Source: Trichostrongylus colubriformis
Lineage: Eukaryota > Nematoda > Chromadorea > Rhabditida > Trichostrongylidae
Assembly: GCA_963978905.1 (NCBI GenBank)
Contig: OZ022256.1
Location: 46,610,001 to 46,674,000 of the forward strand
Direction of reading: 5' to 3'
Length of the DNA stretch: 64,000 nucleotides
The notes under the pieces are model-generated. The model had not been told where the DNA came from. It made no database searches and saw only the letters and a program-made list of their open reading frames with translations. Numbering within the stretch: position 1 is the first letter of the stretch; the number at the start of each line of letters is the position of its first letter. Of the stretch, positions 12,030 to 21,525 are shown piece by piece. A program made the translations under genes and the position numbers.

Positions 12030-12101
12030 GCCCAAGTAGTATAGCGGTTAGTACTCCACGTTGTGGCCGTGGCGACACAGGTTCGATTCCTGTCTTGGGC
12101 A
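12030..12101 (+). tRNA. tRNA-His(GTG) copy 34
   Basis: Anticodon 12063. T16C in the D loop, still within the A-box consensus. Confidence 0.93.
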
Positions 12102-12231
12102 TTCTTTTGCAGTACTTACGAAGAGTTGACAGGAGAGGGTCGAGAGAAAACCTACTCTTTAGAAACCTCTCTCGGCCCAAGTAGTATAGTGGTTAGTCGA
12201 GAGGAAACCTACTCTTTAGAAACCTCTCTCG

Positions 12232-12303
12232 GCCCATGTAGTATAGTGGTTAGTGCTCCACGTTGTGGCCGTGGCGACACAGGTTCGATTCCTGTCTTGG
12301 GCA
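12232..12303 (+). tRNA. tRNA-His(GTG) copy 35
   Basis: Anticodon 12265. A6T (acceptor mismatch) and A24G (D stem). Confidence 0.8.
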
Positions 12304-12376
12304 TTCTTTTGCAGTACTTACGAGGAGTTGACAGGAGAGGGTCGAGAGGAAACCTACTCTTTAGAAAACTCTCTCG

Positions 12377-12447
12377 GCCAAGTAGTATAGTGGTTAGTAC
12401 TCCACGTTGTGGCCGTGGCGACACAGGTTCGATTCCTGTCTTGGGCA
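12377..12447 (+). tRNA. tRNA-His(GTG) copy 36, 1-nt deletion
   Basis: One C is missing from the 5' acceptor strand (GCCAAG), giving 71 nt and a shortened or bulged acceptor stem; anticodon 12409. Probably poorly processed. Confidence 0.7.
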
Positions 12448-12520
12448 TTCTTTTGCAGTACTTAAGAGAAGTTGACAGGAGAGGGCCGAGAGGAAACCTA
12501 CTCTTTCGAAACCTCTCTCG

Positions 12521-12592
12521 GCCCAAGTAGTATAGTGGTTAGTACTCCACGTTGTGGCTGTGGCGACACAGGTTCGATTCCTGTCTTGGGCA
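12521..12592 (+). tRNA. tRNA-His(GTG) copy 37
   Basis: Anticodon 12554. C39T. Confidence 0.9.
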
Positions 12593-12665
12593 TTCTTTTG
12601 CAGTACTTAAGAGGAGTTGACAGGAGAGGGCCGAGAGGAAACCTACTCTTTCGAAACCTCTCTCG

Positions 12666-12737
12666 GCCCAAGTAGTATAGTGGTTAGTACTCCACGTTGT
12701 GGCTGTGGCGACACAGGTTCGATTCCTGTCTTGGGCA
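12666..12737 (+). tRNA. tRNA-His(GTG) copy 38
   Basis: Anticodon 12699. C39T. Confidence 0.9.
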
Positions 12738-12865
12738 TTCTTTTGCAGTACTTACGAGGAGTTGACAGGAGAGGGTCGAGAGGAAACCTACTCTTTCGAA
12801 ACCTCTCGGCCCAAGTAGTATAGTGGTTAGTCGAGAGGAAACCTACTCTTTAGAAACCTCTCTCG

Positions 12866-12937
12866 GCCCAAGTAGTATAGTGGTTAGTACTCCACGTTGT
12901 GGCCGTGGCGACACAGGTTCGATTCCTGTCTTGGGCA
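12866..12937 (+). tRNA. tRNA-His(GTG) copy 39
   Basis: Consensus; anticodon 12899. Confidence 0.95.
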
Positions 12938-13010
12938 TTCTTTTGCAGTACTTACGAGGAGTTGACAGGAGAGGGTCGAGAGGAAACCTACTCTTCAGAA
13001 ACCTCTCTCG

Positions 13011-13082
13011 GCCCAAGTAGTATAGTGGTTAGTACTCCACGTTGTGGCCGTGGCGACACAGGTTCGATTCCTGTCTTGGGCA
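13011..13082 (+). tRNA. tRNA-His(GTG) copy 40
   Basis: Consensus; anticodon 13044. Confidence 0.95.
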
Positions 13083-13155
13083 TTCTTTTGCAGTACTTAC
13101 GAAGAGTTAACAGGAGAGGGTCGAGAGGAAACCTACCCTTTCGAAACCTCTCTCG

Positions 13156-13227
13156 GCCCAAGTAGTATAGTGGTTAGTACTCCACGTTGTGGCCGTGGCG
13201 ACACAGGTTCGATTCCTGTCTTGGGCA
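13156..13227 (+). tRNA. tRNA-His(GTG) copy 41
   Basis: Consensus; anticodon 13189. Confidence 0.95.
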
Positions 13228-13300
13228 TTCTTTTGCAGTACTTACGAAGAGTTGACAGGAGAGGTTCGAGAGAAAACCTACTCTTTAGAAACCTCTCTCG

Positions 13301-13372
13301 GCCCAAGTAGTATAGTGGTTAGTACTCCACGTTGTGGCCGTGGCGACACAGGTTCGATTCCTGTCTTGGGCA
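13301..13372 (+). tRNA. tRNA-His(GTG) copy 42
   Basis: Consensus; anticodon 13334. Confidence 0.95.
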
Positions 13373-13502
13373 TTCTTTTGCAGTACTTACGAAGAGTTGA
13401 CAGGAGAGGGTCGAGAGAAAACCTACTCTTTAGAAACCTCTCTCGGCCCAAGTAGTATAGTGGTTAGTCGAGAGGAAACCTACTCTTTAGAAACCTCTCT
13501 CG

Positions 13503-13574
13503 GCCCAAGTAGTATAGCGGTTAGTACTCCACGTTGTGGCCGTGGCGACACAGGTTCGATTCCTGTCTTGGGCA
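13503..13574 (+). tRNA. tRNA-His(GTG) copy 43
   Basis: Anticodon 13536. T16C. Confidence 0.93.
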
Positions 13575-13704
13575 TTCTTTTGCAGTACTTACGAAGAGTT
13601 GACAGGAGAGGGTCGAGAGAAAACCTACTCTTTAGAAACCTCTCTCGGCCCAAGTAGTATAGTGGTTAGTCGAGAGGAAACCTACTCTTTAGAAACCTCT
13701 CTCG

Positions 13705-13776
13705 GCCCAAGTAGTATAGTGGTAAGTACTCCACGTTGTGGCCGTGGCGACACAGGTTCGATTCCTGTCTTGGGCA
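13705..13776 (+). tRNA. tRNA-His(GTG) copy 44
   Basis: Anticodon 13738. T20A in the D loop. Confidence 0.93.
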
Positions 13777-13849
13777 TTCTTTTGCAGTACTTACGAGGAG
13801 TTGACAGGAGAGGGTCGAGAGGAAACCTACTCTTTAGAAAACTCTCTCG

Positions 13850-13921
13850 GCCCAAGTGGTATAGTGGTTAGTACTCCACGTTGTGGCCGTGGCGACACAG
13901 GTTCGATTCCTGTCTTGGGCA
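13850..13921 (+). tRNA. tRNA-His(GTG) copy 45
   Basis: Anticodon 13883. A9G. Confidence 0.9.
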
Positions 13922-14051
13922 TTCTTTTGCAGTACTTACGAAGAGTTGACAGGAGAGGGTCGAGAGAAAACCTACTCTTTAGAAACCTCTCTCGGCCCAA
14001 GTAGTATAGTGGTTAGTCGAGAGGAAACCTACTCTTTAGAAACCTCTCTCG

Positions 14052-14123
14052 GCCCAAGTAGTATAGTGGTAAGTACTCCACGTTGTGGCCGTGGCGACAC
14101 AGGTTCGATTCCTGTCTTGGGCA
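14052..14123 (+). tRNA. tRNA-His(GTG) copy 46
   Basis: Anticodon 14085. T20A. Confidence 0.93.
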
Positions 14124-14196
14124 TTCTTTTGCAGTACTTACGAGGAGTTGACAGGAGAGGGTCGAGAGGAAACCTACTCTTTAGAAACCTCTCTCG

Positions 14197-14268
14197 GCCC
14201 AAGTAGTATAGTGGTTAGTACTCCACGTTGTGGCCGTGGCGACACAGGTTCGATTCCTGTCTTGGGCA
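14197..14268 (+). tRNA. tRNA-His(GTG) copy 47
   Basis: Consensus; anticodon 14230. Confidence 0.95.
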
Positions 14269-14341
14269 TTCTTTTGCAGTACTTACGAAGAGTTGACAGG
14301 AGAGGTTCGAGAGAAAACCTACTCTTTAGAAACCTCTCTCG

Positions 14342-14413
14342 GCCCAAGTAGTATAGTGGTTAGTACTCCACGTTGTGGCCGTGGCGACACAGGTTCGATT
14401 CCTGTCTTGGGCA
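14342..14413 (+). tRNA. tRNA-His(GTG) copy 48
   Basis: Consensus; anticodon 14375. Confidence 0.95.
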
Positions 14414-14486
14414 TTCTTTTGCAGTACTTACGAAGAGTTGACAGGAGAGGTTCGAGAGAAAACCTACTCTTTAGAAACCTCTCTCG

Positions 14487-14558
14487 GCCCAAGTAGTATA
14501 GTGGTTAGTACTCCACGTTGTGGCCGTGGCGACACAGGTTCGATTCCTGTCTTGGGCA
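14487..14558 (+). tRNA. tRNA-His(GTG) copy 49
   Basis: Consensus; anticodon 14520. Confidence 0.95.
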
Positions 14559-14688
14559 TTCTTTTGCAGTACTTACGAAGAGTTGACAGGAGAGGGTCGA
14601 GAGAAAACCTACTCTTTAGAAACCTCTCTCGGCCCAAGTAGTATAGTGGTTAGTCGAGAGGAAACCTACTCTTTAGAAACCTCTCTCG

Positions 14689-14760
14689 GCCCAAGTATTA
14701 TAGCGGTTAGTACTCCACGTTGTGGCCGTAGCGACACAGGTTCGATTCCTGTCTTGGGCA
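14689..14760 (+). tRNA. tRNA-His(GTG) copy 50, mutated
   Basis: Anticodon 14722. G10T breaks a D-stem pair, G42A breaks an anticodon-stem pair, plus T16C. The paired duplicate at 16569 has only T16C, so two changes are young. Confidence 0.78.
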
Positions 14761-14890
14761 TTCTTTTGCAGTACTTACGAAGAGTTGACAGGAGAGGGTC
14801 GAGAGAAAACCTACTCTTTAGAAACCTCTCTCGGCCCAAGTAGTATAGTGGTTAGTCGAGAGGAAACCTACTCTTTAGAAACCTCTCTCG

Positions 14891-14962
14891 GCCCAGGTAG
14901 TATAGTGGTAAGTACTCCACGTTGTGGCCGTGGCGACACAGGTTCGATTCCTGTCTTGGGCA
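14891..14962 (+). tRNA. tRNA-His(GTG) copy 51
   Basis: Anticodon 14924. A6G (G-U in acceptor) and T20A. Confidence 0.9.
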
Positions 14963-15035
14963 TTCTTTTGCAGTACTTACGAGGAGTTGACAGGAGAGGG
15001 TCGAGAGGAAACCTACTCTTTAGAAAACTCTCTCG

Positions 15036-15107
15036 GCCCAAGTAGTATAGTGGTTAGTACTCCACGTTGTGGCCGTGGCGACACAGGTTCGATTCCTGCC
15101 TTGGGCA
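15036..15107 (+). tRNA. tRNA-His(GTG) copy 52
   Basis: Anticodon 15069. T64C opens the first T-stem pair. Confidence 0.87.
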
Positions 15108-15180
15108 TTCTTTTGCAGTACTTACGAGGAGTTGACAGGAGAGGGTCGAGAGGAAACCTACTCTTCAGAAACCTCTCTCG

Positions 15181-15252
15181 GCCCAAGTAGTATAGTGGTT
15201 AGTACTCCACGTTGTGGCCGTGGCGACACAGGTTCGATTCCTGTCTTGGGCA
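15181..15252 (+). tRNA. tRNA-His(GTG) copy 53
   Basis: Consensus; anticodon 15214. Confidence 0.95.
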
Positions 15253-15325
15253 TTCTTTTGCAGTACTTACGAAGAGTTAACAGGAGAGGGTCGAGAGGAA
15301 ACCTACCCTTTCGAAACCTCTCTCG

Positions 15326-15397
15326 GCCCAAGTAGTATAGTGGTTAGTACTCCACGTTGTGGCCGTGGCGACACAGGTTCGATTCCTGTCTTGGGCA
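15326..15397 (+). tRNA. tRNA-His(GTG) copy 54
   Basis: Consensus; anticodon 15359. Confidence 0.95.
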
Positions 15398-15527
15398 TTC
15401 TTTTGCAGTACTTACGAAGAGTTGACAGGAGAGGGTCGAGAGAAAACCTACTCTTTAGAAACCTCTCTCGGCCCAAGTAGTATAGTGGTTAGTCGAGAGG
15501 AAACCTACTCTTTAGAAACCTCTCTCG

Positions 15528-15599
15528 GCCCAAGTAGTATAGCGGTTAGTACTCCACGTTGTGGCCGTGGCGACACAGGTTCGATTCCTGTCTTGGGCA
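15528..15599 (+). tRNA. tRNA-His(GTG) copy 55
   Basis: Anticodon 15561. T16C. Confidence 0.93.
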
Positions 15600-15729
15600 T
15601 TCTTTTGCAGTACTTACGAAGAGTTGACAGGAGAGGGTCGAGAGAAAACCTACTCTTTAGAAACCTCTCTCGGCCCAAGTAGTATAGTGGTTAGTCGAGA
15701 GGAAACCTACTCTTTAGAAACCTCTCTCG

Positions 15730-15801
15730 GCCCAAGTAGTATAGTGGTAAGTACTCCACGTTGTGGCCGTGGCGACACAGGTTCGATTCCTGTCTTGGGC
15801 A
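15730..15801 (+). tRNA. tRNA-His(GTG) copy 56
   Basis: Anticodon 15763. T20A. Confidence 0.93.
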
Positions 15802-15874
15802 TTCTTTTGCAGTACTTACGAGGAGTTGACAGGAGAGGGTCGAGAGGAAACCTACTCTTTAGAAAACTCTCTCG

Positions 15875-15946
15875 GCCCAAGTAGTATAGTGGTTAGTACT
15901 CCACGTTGTGGCCGTGGCGACACAGGTTCGATTCCTGTCTTGGGCA
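15875..15946 (+). tRNA. tRNA-His(GTG) copy 57
   Basis: Consensus; anticodon 15908. Confidence 0.95.
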
Positions 15947-16076
15947 TTCTTTTGCAGTACTTACGAAGAGTTGACAGGAGAGGGTCGAGAGAAAACCTAC
16001 TCTTTAGAAACCTCTCTCGGCCCAAGTAGTATAGTGGTTAGTCGAGAGGAAACCTACTCTTTAGAAACCTCTCTCG

Positions 16077-16148
16077 GCCCAAGTAGTATAGTGGTAAGTA
16101 CTCCACGTTGTGGCCGTGGCGACACAGGTTCGATTCCTGTCTTGGGCA
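16077..16148 (+). tRNA. tRNA-His(GTG) copy 58
   Basis: Anticodon 16110. T20A. Confidence 0.93.
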
Positions 16149-16221
16149 TTCTTTTGCAGTACTTACGAGGAGTTGACAGGAGAGGGTCGAGAGGAAACCT
16201 ACTCTTTAGAAACCTCTCTCG

Positions 16222-16293
16222 GCCCAAGTAGTATAGTGGTTAGTACTCCACGTTGTGGCCGTGGCGACACAGGTTCGATTCCTGTCTTGGGCA
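16222..16293 (+). tRNA. tRNA-His(GTG) copy 59
   Basis: Consensus; anticodon 16255. Confidence 0.95.
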
Positions 16294-16366
16294 TTCTTTT
16301 GCAGTACTTACGAAGAGTTGACAGGAGAGGTTCGAGAGAAAACCTACTCTTTAGAAACCTCTCTCG

Positions 16367-16438
16367 GCCCAAGTAGTATAGTGGTTAGTACTCCACGTTG
16401 TGGCCGTGGCGACACAGGTTCGATTCCTGTCTTGGGCA
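16367..16438 (+). tRNA. tRNA-His(GTG) copy 60
   Basis: Consensus; anticodon 16400. Confidence 0.95.
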
Positions 16439-16568
16439 TTCTTTTGCAGTACTTACGAAGAGTTGACAGGAGAGGGTCGAGAGAAAACCTACTCTTTAGA
16501 AACCTCTCTCGGCCCAAGTAGTATAGTGGTTAGTCGAGAGGAAACCTACTCTTTAGAAACCTCTCTCG

Positions 16569-16640
16569 GCCCAAGTAGTATAGCGGTTAGTACTCCACGT
16601 TGTGGCCGTGGCGACACAGGTTCGATTCCTGTCTTGGGCA
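16569..16640 (+). tRNA. tRNA-His(GTG) copy 61
   Basis: Anticodon 16602. T16C. Confidence 0.93.
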
Positions 16641-16770
16641 TTCTTTTGCAGTACTTACGAAGAGTTGACAGGAGAGGGTCGAGAGAAAACCTACTCTTTA
16701 GAAACCTCTCTCGGCCCAAGTAGTATAGTGGTTAGTCGAGAGGAAACCTACTCTTTAGAAACCTCTCTCG

Positions 16771-16842
16771 GCCCAGGTAGTATAGTGGTAAGTACTCCAC
16801 GTTGTGGCCGTGGCGACACAGGTTCGATTCCTGTCTTGGGCA
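16771..16842 (+). tRNA. tRNA-His(GTG) copy 62
   Basis: Anticodon 16804. A6G and T20A, as in copy 51. Confidence 0.9.
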
Positions 16843-16915
16843 TTCTTTTGCAGTACTTACGAGGAGTTGACAGGAGAGGGTCGAGAGGAAACCTACTCTT
16901 TAGAAAACTCTCTCG

Positions 16916-16987
16916 GCCCAAGTAGTATAGTGGTTAGTACTCCACGTTGTGGCCGTGGCGACACAGGTTCGATTCCTGCCTTGGGCA
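16916..16987 (+). tRNA. tRNA-His(GTG) copy 63
   Basis: Anticodon 16949. T64C, as in copy 52. Confidence 0.87.
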
Positions 16988-17060
16988 TTCTTTTGCAGTA
17001 CTTACGAGGAGTTGACAGGAGAGGGTCGAGAGGAAACCTACTCTTCAGAAACCTCTCTCG

Positions 17061-17132
17061 GCCCAAGTAGTATAGTGGTTAGTACTCCACGTTGTGGCCG
17101 TGGCGACACAGGTTCGATTCCTGTCTTGGGCA
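17061..17132 (+). tRNA. tRNA-His(GTG) copy 64
   Basis: Consensus; anticodon 17094. Confidence 0.95.
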
Positions 17133-17205
17133 TTCTTTTGCAGTACTTACGAAGAGTTAACAGGAGAGGGTCGAGAGGAAACCTACCCTTTCGAAACCTC
17201 TCTCG

Positions 17206-17277
17206 GCCCAAGTAGTATAGTGGTTAGTACTCCACGTTGTGGCCGTGGCGACACAGGTTCGATTCCTGTCTTGGGCA
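17206..17277 (+). tRNA. tRNA-His(GTG) copy 65
   Basis: Consensus; anticodon 17239. Confidence 0.95.
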
Positions 17278-17350
17278 TTCTTTTGCAGTACTTACGAAGA
17301 GTTGACAGGAGAGGGTCGAGAGGAAACCTACTCTTTCGAAACCTCTCTCG

Positions 17351-17422
17351 GCCCAAGTAGTATAGTGGTTAGTACTCCACGTTGTGGCCGTGGCGACACA
17401 GGTTCGATTCCTGTCTTGGGCA
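17351..17422 (+). tRNA. tRNA-His(GTG) copy 66
   Basis: Consensus; anticodon 17384. Confidence 0.95.
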
Positions 17423-17550
17423 TTCTTTTGCAGTACTTACGAGGAGTTGACAGGAGAGGGTCGAGAGGAAACCTACTCTTTCGAAACCTCTCGGCCCAAG
17501 TAGTATAGTGGTTAGTCGAGAGGAAACCTACTCTTTAGAAACCTCTCTCG

Positions 17551-17622
17551 GCCCAAGTAGTATAGTGGTTAGTACTCCACGTTGTGGCCGTGGCGACACA
17601 GGTTCGATTCCTGTCTTGGGCA
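17551..17622 (+). tRNA. tRNA-His(GTG) copy 67
   Basis: Consensus; anticodon 17584. Confidence 0.95.
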
Positions 17623-17695
17623 TTCTTTTGCAGTACTTACGAAGAGTTGACAGGAGAGGGTCGAGAGAAAACCTACTCTTTAGAAACCTCTCTCG

Positions 17696-17767
17696 GCCCA
17701 AGTAGTATAGTGGTTAGTACTCCACGTTGTGGCCGTGGCGACACAGGGTCGATTCCTGTCTTGGGCA
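17696..17767 (+). tRNA. tRNA-His(GTG) copy 68
   Basis: Anticodon 17729. T53G damages the T loop and B box. Confidence 0.83.
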
Positions 17768-17840
17768 TTCTTTTGCAGTACTTACGAGGAGTTGACAGGA
17801 GAGGGTCGAGAGGAAACCTACTCTTAAGAAACCTCTCTCG

Positions 17841-17912
17841 GCCCAAGTAGTATAGTGGTTAGTACTCCACGTTGTGGCCGTGGCGACACAGGTTCGATTC
17901 CTGTCTTGGGCA
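17841..17912 (+). tRNA. tRNA-His(GTG) copy 69
   Basis: Consensus; anticodon 17874. Confidence 0.95.
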
Positions 17913-17985
17913 TTCTTTTGCAGTACTTACGAGGAGTTGACAGGAGAGGGTCGAGAGGAAACCTACTCTTTAGAAAACTCTCTCG

Positions 17986-18057
17986 GCCCAAGTTGTATAG
18001 TGGTTAGTACTCCACGTTGTAGCCGTGGCGACACAGGTTCGATTCCTGTCTTGGGCA
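17986..18057 (+). tRNA. tRNA copy 70: His body with GTA (Tyr) anticodon
   Basis: G36A changes the anticodon at 18019-18021 from GTG to GTA, which reads Tyr codons. A9T is the only other change. Acceptor, anticodon and T stems, B box and the T4 terminator are intact, and the His G-1/A73 end is unchanged. Whether it is charged with His, with Tyr or not at all cannot be told from sequence. Confidence 0.85.
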
Positions 18058-18185
18058 TTCTTTTGCAGTACTTACGAAGAGTTGACAGGAGAGGGTCGAG
18101 AGGAAACCTACTCTTAAGAAACCTCTCGGCCCAAGTAGTATAGTGGTTAGTCGAGAGGAAACCTACTCTTTAGAAACCTCTCTCG

Positions 18186-18257
18186 GCCCAAGTAGTATAG
18201 TGGTTAGTACTCCACGTTGTGGCCGTGGCGACACAGGTTCGATTCCTGTCTTGGGCA
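18186..18257 (+). tRNA. tRNA-His(GTG) copy 71
   Basis: Consensus; anticodon 18219. Confidence 0.95.
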
Positions 18258-18330
18258 TTCTTTTGCAGTACTTACGAGGAGTTGACAGGAGAGGGTCGAG
18301 AGGAAACCTACTCTTAAGAAACCTCTCTCG

Positions 18331-18402
18331 GCCCAAGTAGTATAGTGGTTAGTACTCCACGTTGTGGCCGTGGCGACACAGGTTCGATTCCTGTCTTGGG
18401 CA
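18331..18402 (+). tRNA. tRNA-His(GTG) copy 72
   Basis: Consensus; anticodon 18364. Trailer is ATTATTTTG rather than ATTCTTTTG; the T4 remains. Confidence 0.95.
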
Positions 18403-18475
18403 TTATTTTGCAGTACTTACGAAGAGTTGACAGGAGAGGGTCGAGAGAAAACCTACTCTTTAGAAACCTCTCTCG

Positions 18476-18547
18476 GCCCAAGTAGTATAGTGGTTAGTAC
18501 TCCACGTTGTGGCCGTGGCGACACAGGTTCGATTCCTGTCTTGGGCA
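18476..18547 (+). tRNA. tRNA-His(GTG) copy 73
   Basis: Consensus; anticodon 18509. Confidence 0.95.
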
Positions 18548-18677
18548 TTCTTTTGCAGTACTTACGAAGAGTTGACAGGAGAGGGTCGAGAGGAAACCTA
18601 CTCTTTAGAAACCTCTCTCGGCCCAAGTTGTATAGTGGTTAGTCGAGAGGAAACCTACTCTTTAGAAACCTCTCTCG

Positions 18678-18749
18678 GCCCAAGTAGTATAGTGGTTAGT
18701 ACTCCACGTTGTGGCCGTGGCGACACAGGTTCGATTCCTGTCTTGGGCA
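18678..18749 (+). tRNA. tRNA-His(GTG) copy 74
   Basis: Consensus; anticodon 18711. Confidence 0.95.
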
Positions 18750-18822
18750 TTCTTTTGCAGTACTTACGAGGAGTTGACAGGAGAGGGTCGAGAGGAAACC
18801 TACTCTTTAGAAAACTCTCTCG

Positions 18823-18894
18823 GCCCAAGTAGTATAGTGGTTAGTACTCCACGTTGTGGCCGTGGCGACACAGGTTCGATTCCTGTCTTGGGCA
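18823..18894 (+). tRNA. tRNA-His(GTG) copy 75
   Basis: Consensus; anticodon 18856. Confidence 0.95.
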
Positions 18895-19024
18895 TTCTTT
18901 TGCAGTACTTACGAAGAGTTGACAGGAGAGGGTCGAGAGAAAACCTACTCTGTAGAAACCTCTCTCGGCCCAAGTAGTATAGTGGTTAGTCGAGAGGAAA
19001 CCTACTCTTTAGAAAACTCTCTCG

Positions 19025-19096
19025 GCCCAAGTAGTATAGTGGTTAGTACTCCACGTTGTGGCCATGGCGACACAGGTTCGATTCCTGTCTTGGGCA
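19025..19096 (+). tRNA. tRNA-His(GTG) copy 76
   Basis: Anticodon 19058. G40A breaks one anticodon-stem pair. Confidence 0.85.
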
Positions 19097-19169
19097 TTCT
19101 TTTGCAGTACTTACGAAGAGTTAACAGGAGAGGGTCGAGAGGAAACCTACTCTTAAGAAACCTCTCTCG

Positions 19170-19241
19170 GCCCAAGTAGTATAGTGGTTAGTACTCCACG
19201 TTGTGGCCGTGGCGACACAGGTTCGATTCCTGTCTTGGGCA
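19170..19241 (+). tRNA. tRNA-His(GTG) copy 77
   Basis: Consensus; anticodon 19203. Confidence 0.95.
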
Positions 19242-19371
19242 TTCTTTTGCAGTACTTACGAGGAGTTGACAGGAGAGGGTCGAGAGGAAACCTACTCTTT
19301 AGAAACCTCTCTCGGCCCAAGTTGTATAGTGGTTAGTCGAGAGGAAACCTACTCTTTAGAAACCTCTCTCG

Positions 19372-19443
19372 GCCCAAGTAGTATAGTGGTTAGTACTCCA
19401 CGTTGTGGCCGTGGCGACACAGGTTCGATTCCTGTCTTGGGCA
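19372..19443 (+). tRNA. tRNA-His(GTG) copy 78
   Basis: Consensus; anticodon 19405. Confidence 0.95.
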
Positions 19444-19516
19444 TTCTTTTGCAGTACTTACGAGGAGTTGACAGGAGAGGGTCGAGAGGAAACCTACTCT
19501 TTAGAAAACTCTCTCG

Positions 19517-19588
19517 GCCCAAGTAGTATAGTGGTTAGTACTCCACGTTGTGGCCGTGGCGACACAGGTTCGATTCCTGTCTTGGGCA
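19517..19588 (+). tRNA. tRNA-His(GTG) copy 79
   Basis: Consensus; anticodon 19550. Confidence 0.95.
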
Positions 19589-19718
19589 TTCTTTTGCAGT
19601 ACTTACGAAGAGTTGACAGGAGAGGGTCGAGAGAAAACCTACTCTGTAGAAACCTCTCTCGGCCCAAGTAGTATAGTGGTTAGTCGAGAGGAAACCTACT
19701 CTTAAGAAACCTCTCTCG

Positions 19719-19790
19719 GCCCAAGTAGTATAGTGGTTAGTACTCCACGTTGTGGCCGTGGCGACACAGGTTCGATTCCTGTCTTGGGCA
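19719..19790 (+). tRNA. tRNA-His(GTG) copy 80
   Basis: Consensus; anticodon 19752. Confidence 0.95.
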
Positions 19791-19920
19791 TTCTTTTGCA
19801 GTACTTACGAAGAGTTAACAGGAGAGGGTCGAGAGGAAACCTACTCTTAAGAAACCTCTCTCGGCCCAAGTAGTATAGTGGTTAGTCGAGAGGAAACCTA
19901 CTCTTAAGAAACCTCTCTCG

Positions 19921-19992
19921 GCCCAAGTAGTATAGTGGTTAGTACTCCACGTTGTGGCCGTGGCGACACAGGTTCGATTCCTGTCTTGGGCA
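19921..19992 (+). tRNA. tRNA-His(GTG) copy 81
   Basis: Consensus; anticodon 19954. Confidence 0.95.
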
Positions 19993-20122
19993 TTCTTTTG
20001 CAGTACTTACGAAGAGTTGACAGGAGAGGGTCGAGAGAAAACCTACTCTTTAGAAACCTCTCTCGGCCCAAGTAGTATAGTGGTTAGTCGAGAGGAAACC
20101 TACTCTTTAGAAAACTCTCTCG

Positions 20123-20194
20123 GCCCAAGTAGTATAGTGGTTAGTACTCCACGTTGTGGCCGTGGCGACACAGGTTCGATTCCTGTCTTGGGCA
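20123..20194 (+). tRNA. tRNA-His(GTG) copy 82
   Basis: Consensus; anticodon 20156. Confidence 0.95.
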
Positions 20195-20267
20195 TTCTTT
20201 TGCAGTACTTACGAGGAGTTGACAGGAGAGGGTCGAGAGGAAACCTACTCTTTAGAAAACTCTCTCG

Positions 20268-20339
20268 GCCCAAGTAGTATAGTGGTTAGTACTCCACGTT
20301 GTGGCCGTGGCGACACAGGTTCGATTCCTGTCTTGGGCA
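20268..20339 (+). tRNA. tRNA-His(GTG) copy 83
   Basis: Consensus; anticodon 20301. Confidence 0.95.
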
Positions 20340-20412
20340 TTCTTTTGCAGTACTTACGAGGAGTTGACAGGAGAGGGTCGAGAGGAAACCTACTCTTTAG
20401 AAAACTCTCTCG

Positions 20413-20484
20413 GCCCAAGTAGTATAGTGGTTAGTACTCCACGTTGTGGCCGTGGCGACACAGGTTCGATTCCTGTCTTGGGCA
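20413..20484 (+). tRNA. tRNA-His(GTG) copy 84
   Basis: Consensus; anticodon 20446. Confidence 0.95.
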
Positions 20485-20614
20485 TTCTTTTGCAGTACTT
20501 ACGAAGAGTTGACAGGAGAGGGTCGAGAGAAAGCCTACTCTTTAGAAACCTCTCTCGGCCCAAGTAGTATAGTGGTTAGTCGAGAGGAAACCTACTCTTT
20601 AGAAAACTCTCTCG

Positions 20615-20686
20615 GCCCAAGTAGTATAGTGGTTAGTACTCCACGTTGTGGCCGTGGCGACACAGGTTCGATTCCTGTCTTGGGCA
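20615..20686 (+). tRNA. tRNA-His(GTG) copy 85
   Basis: Consensus; anticodon 20648. Confidence 0.95.
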
Positions 20687-20759
20687 TTCTTTTGCAGTAC
20701 TTACGAGGAGTTGACAGGAGAGGGTCGAGAGGAAACCTACTCTTAAGAAACCTCTCTCG

Positions 20760-20831
20760 GCCCAAGTAGTATAGTGGTTAGTACTCCACGTTGTGGCCGT
20801 GGCGACACAGGTTCGATTCCTGTCTTGGGCA
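20760..20831 (+). tRNA. tRNA-His(GTG) copy 86
   Basis: Consensus; anticodon 20793. Confidence 0.95.
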
Positions 20832-20961
20832 TTCTTTTGCAGTACTTACGAAGAGTTGACAGGAGAGGGTCGAGAGAAAACCTACTCTTTAGAAACCTCT
20901 CTCGGCCCAAGTAGTATAGTGGTTAGTCGAGAGGAAACCTACTCTTTAGAAAACTCTCTCG

Positions 20962-21033
20962 GCCCAAGTAGTATAGTGGTTAGTACTCCACGTTGTGGCC
21001 GTGGCGACACAGGTTCGATTCCTGTCTTGGGCA
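20962..21033 (+). tRNA. tRNA-His(GTG) copy 87
   Basis: Consensus; anticodon 20995. Confidence 0.95.
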
Positions 21034-21106
21034 TTCTTTTGCAGTACTTACGAAGAGTTAACAGGAGAGGGTCGAGAGGAAACCTACTCTTAAGAAACCT
21101 CTCTCG

Positions 21107-21178
21107 GCCCAAGTAGTATAGTGGTTAGTACTCCACGTTGTGGCCGTGGCGACACAGGTTCGATTCCTGTCTTGGGCA
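21107..21178 (+). tRNA. tRNA-His(GTG) copy 88
   Basis: Consensus; anticodon 21140. Confidence 0.95.
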
Positions 21179-21308
21179 TTCTTTTGCAGTACTTACGAAG
21201 AGTTAACAGGAGAGGGTCGAGAGGAAACCTACTCTTAAGAAACCTCTCTCGGCCCAAGTAGTATAGTGGTTAGTCGAGAGGAAACCTACTCTTTAGAAAA
21301 CTCTCTCG

Positions 21309-21380
21309 GCCCAAGTAGTATAGTGGTTAGTACTCCACGTTGTGGCCGTGGCGACACAGGTTCGATTCCTGTCTTGGGCA
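21309..21380 (+). tRNA. tRNA-His(GTG) copy 89
   Basis: Consensus; anticodon 21342. Confidence 0.95.
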
Positions 21381-21453
21381 TTCTTTTGCAGTACTTACGA
21401 GGAGTTGACAGGAGAGGGTCGAGAGGAAACCTACTCTTAAGAAACCTCTCTCG

Positions 21454-21525
21454 GCCCAAGTAGTATAGTGGTTAGTACTCCACGTTGTGGCCGTGGCGAC
21501 ACAGGTTCGATTCCTGTCTTGGGCA
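21454..21525 (+). tRNA. tRNA-His(GTG) copy 90
   Basis: Consensus; anticodon 21487. Confidence 0.95.
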
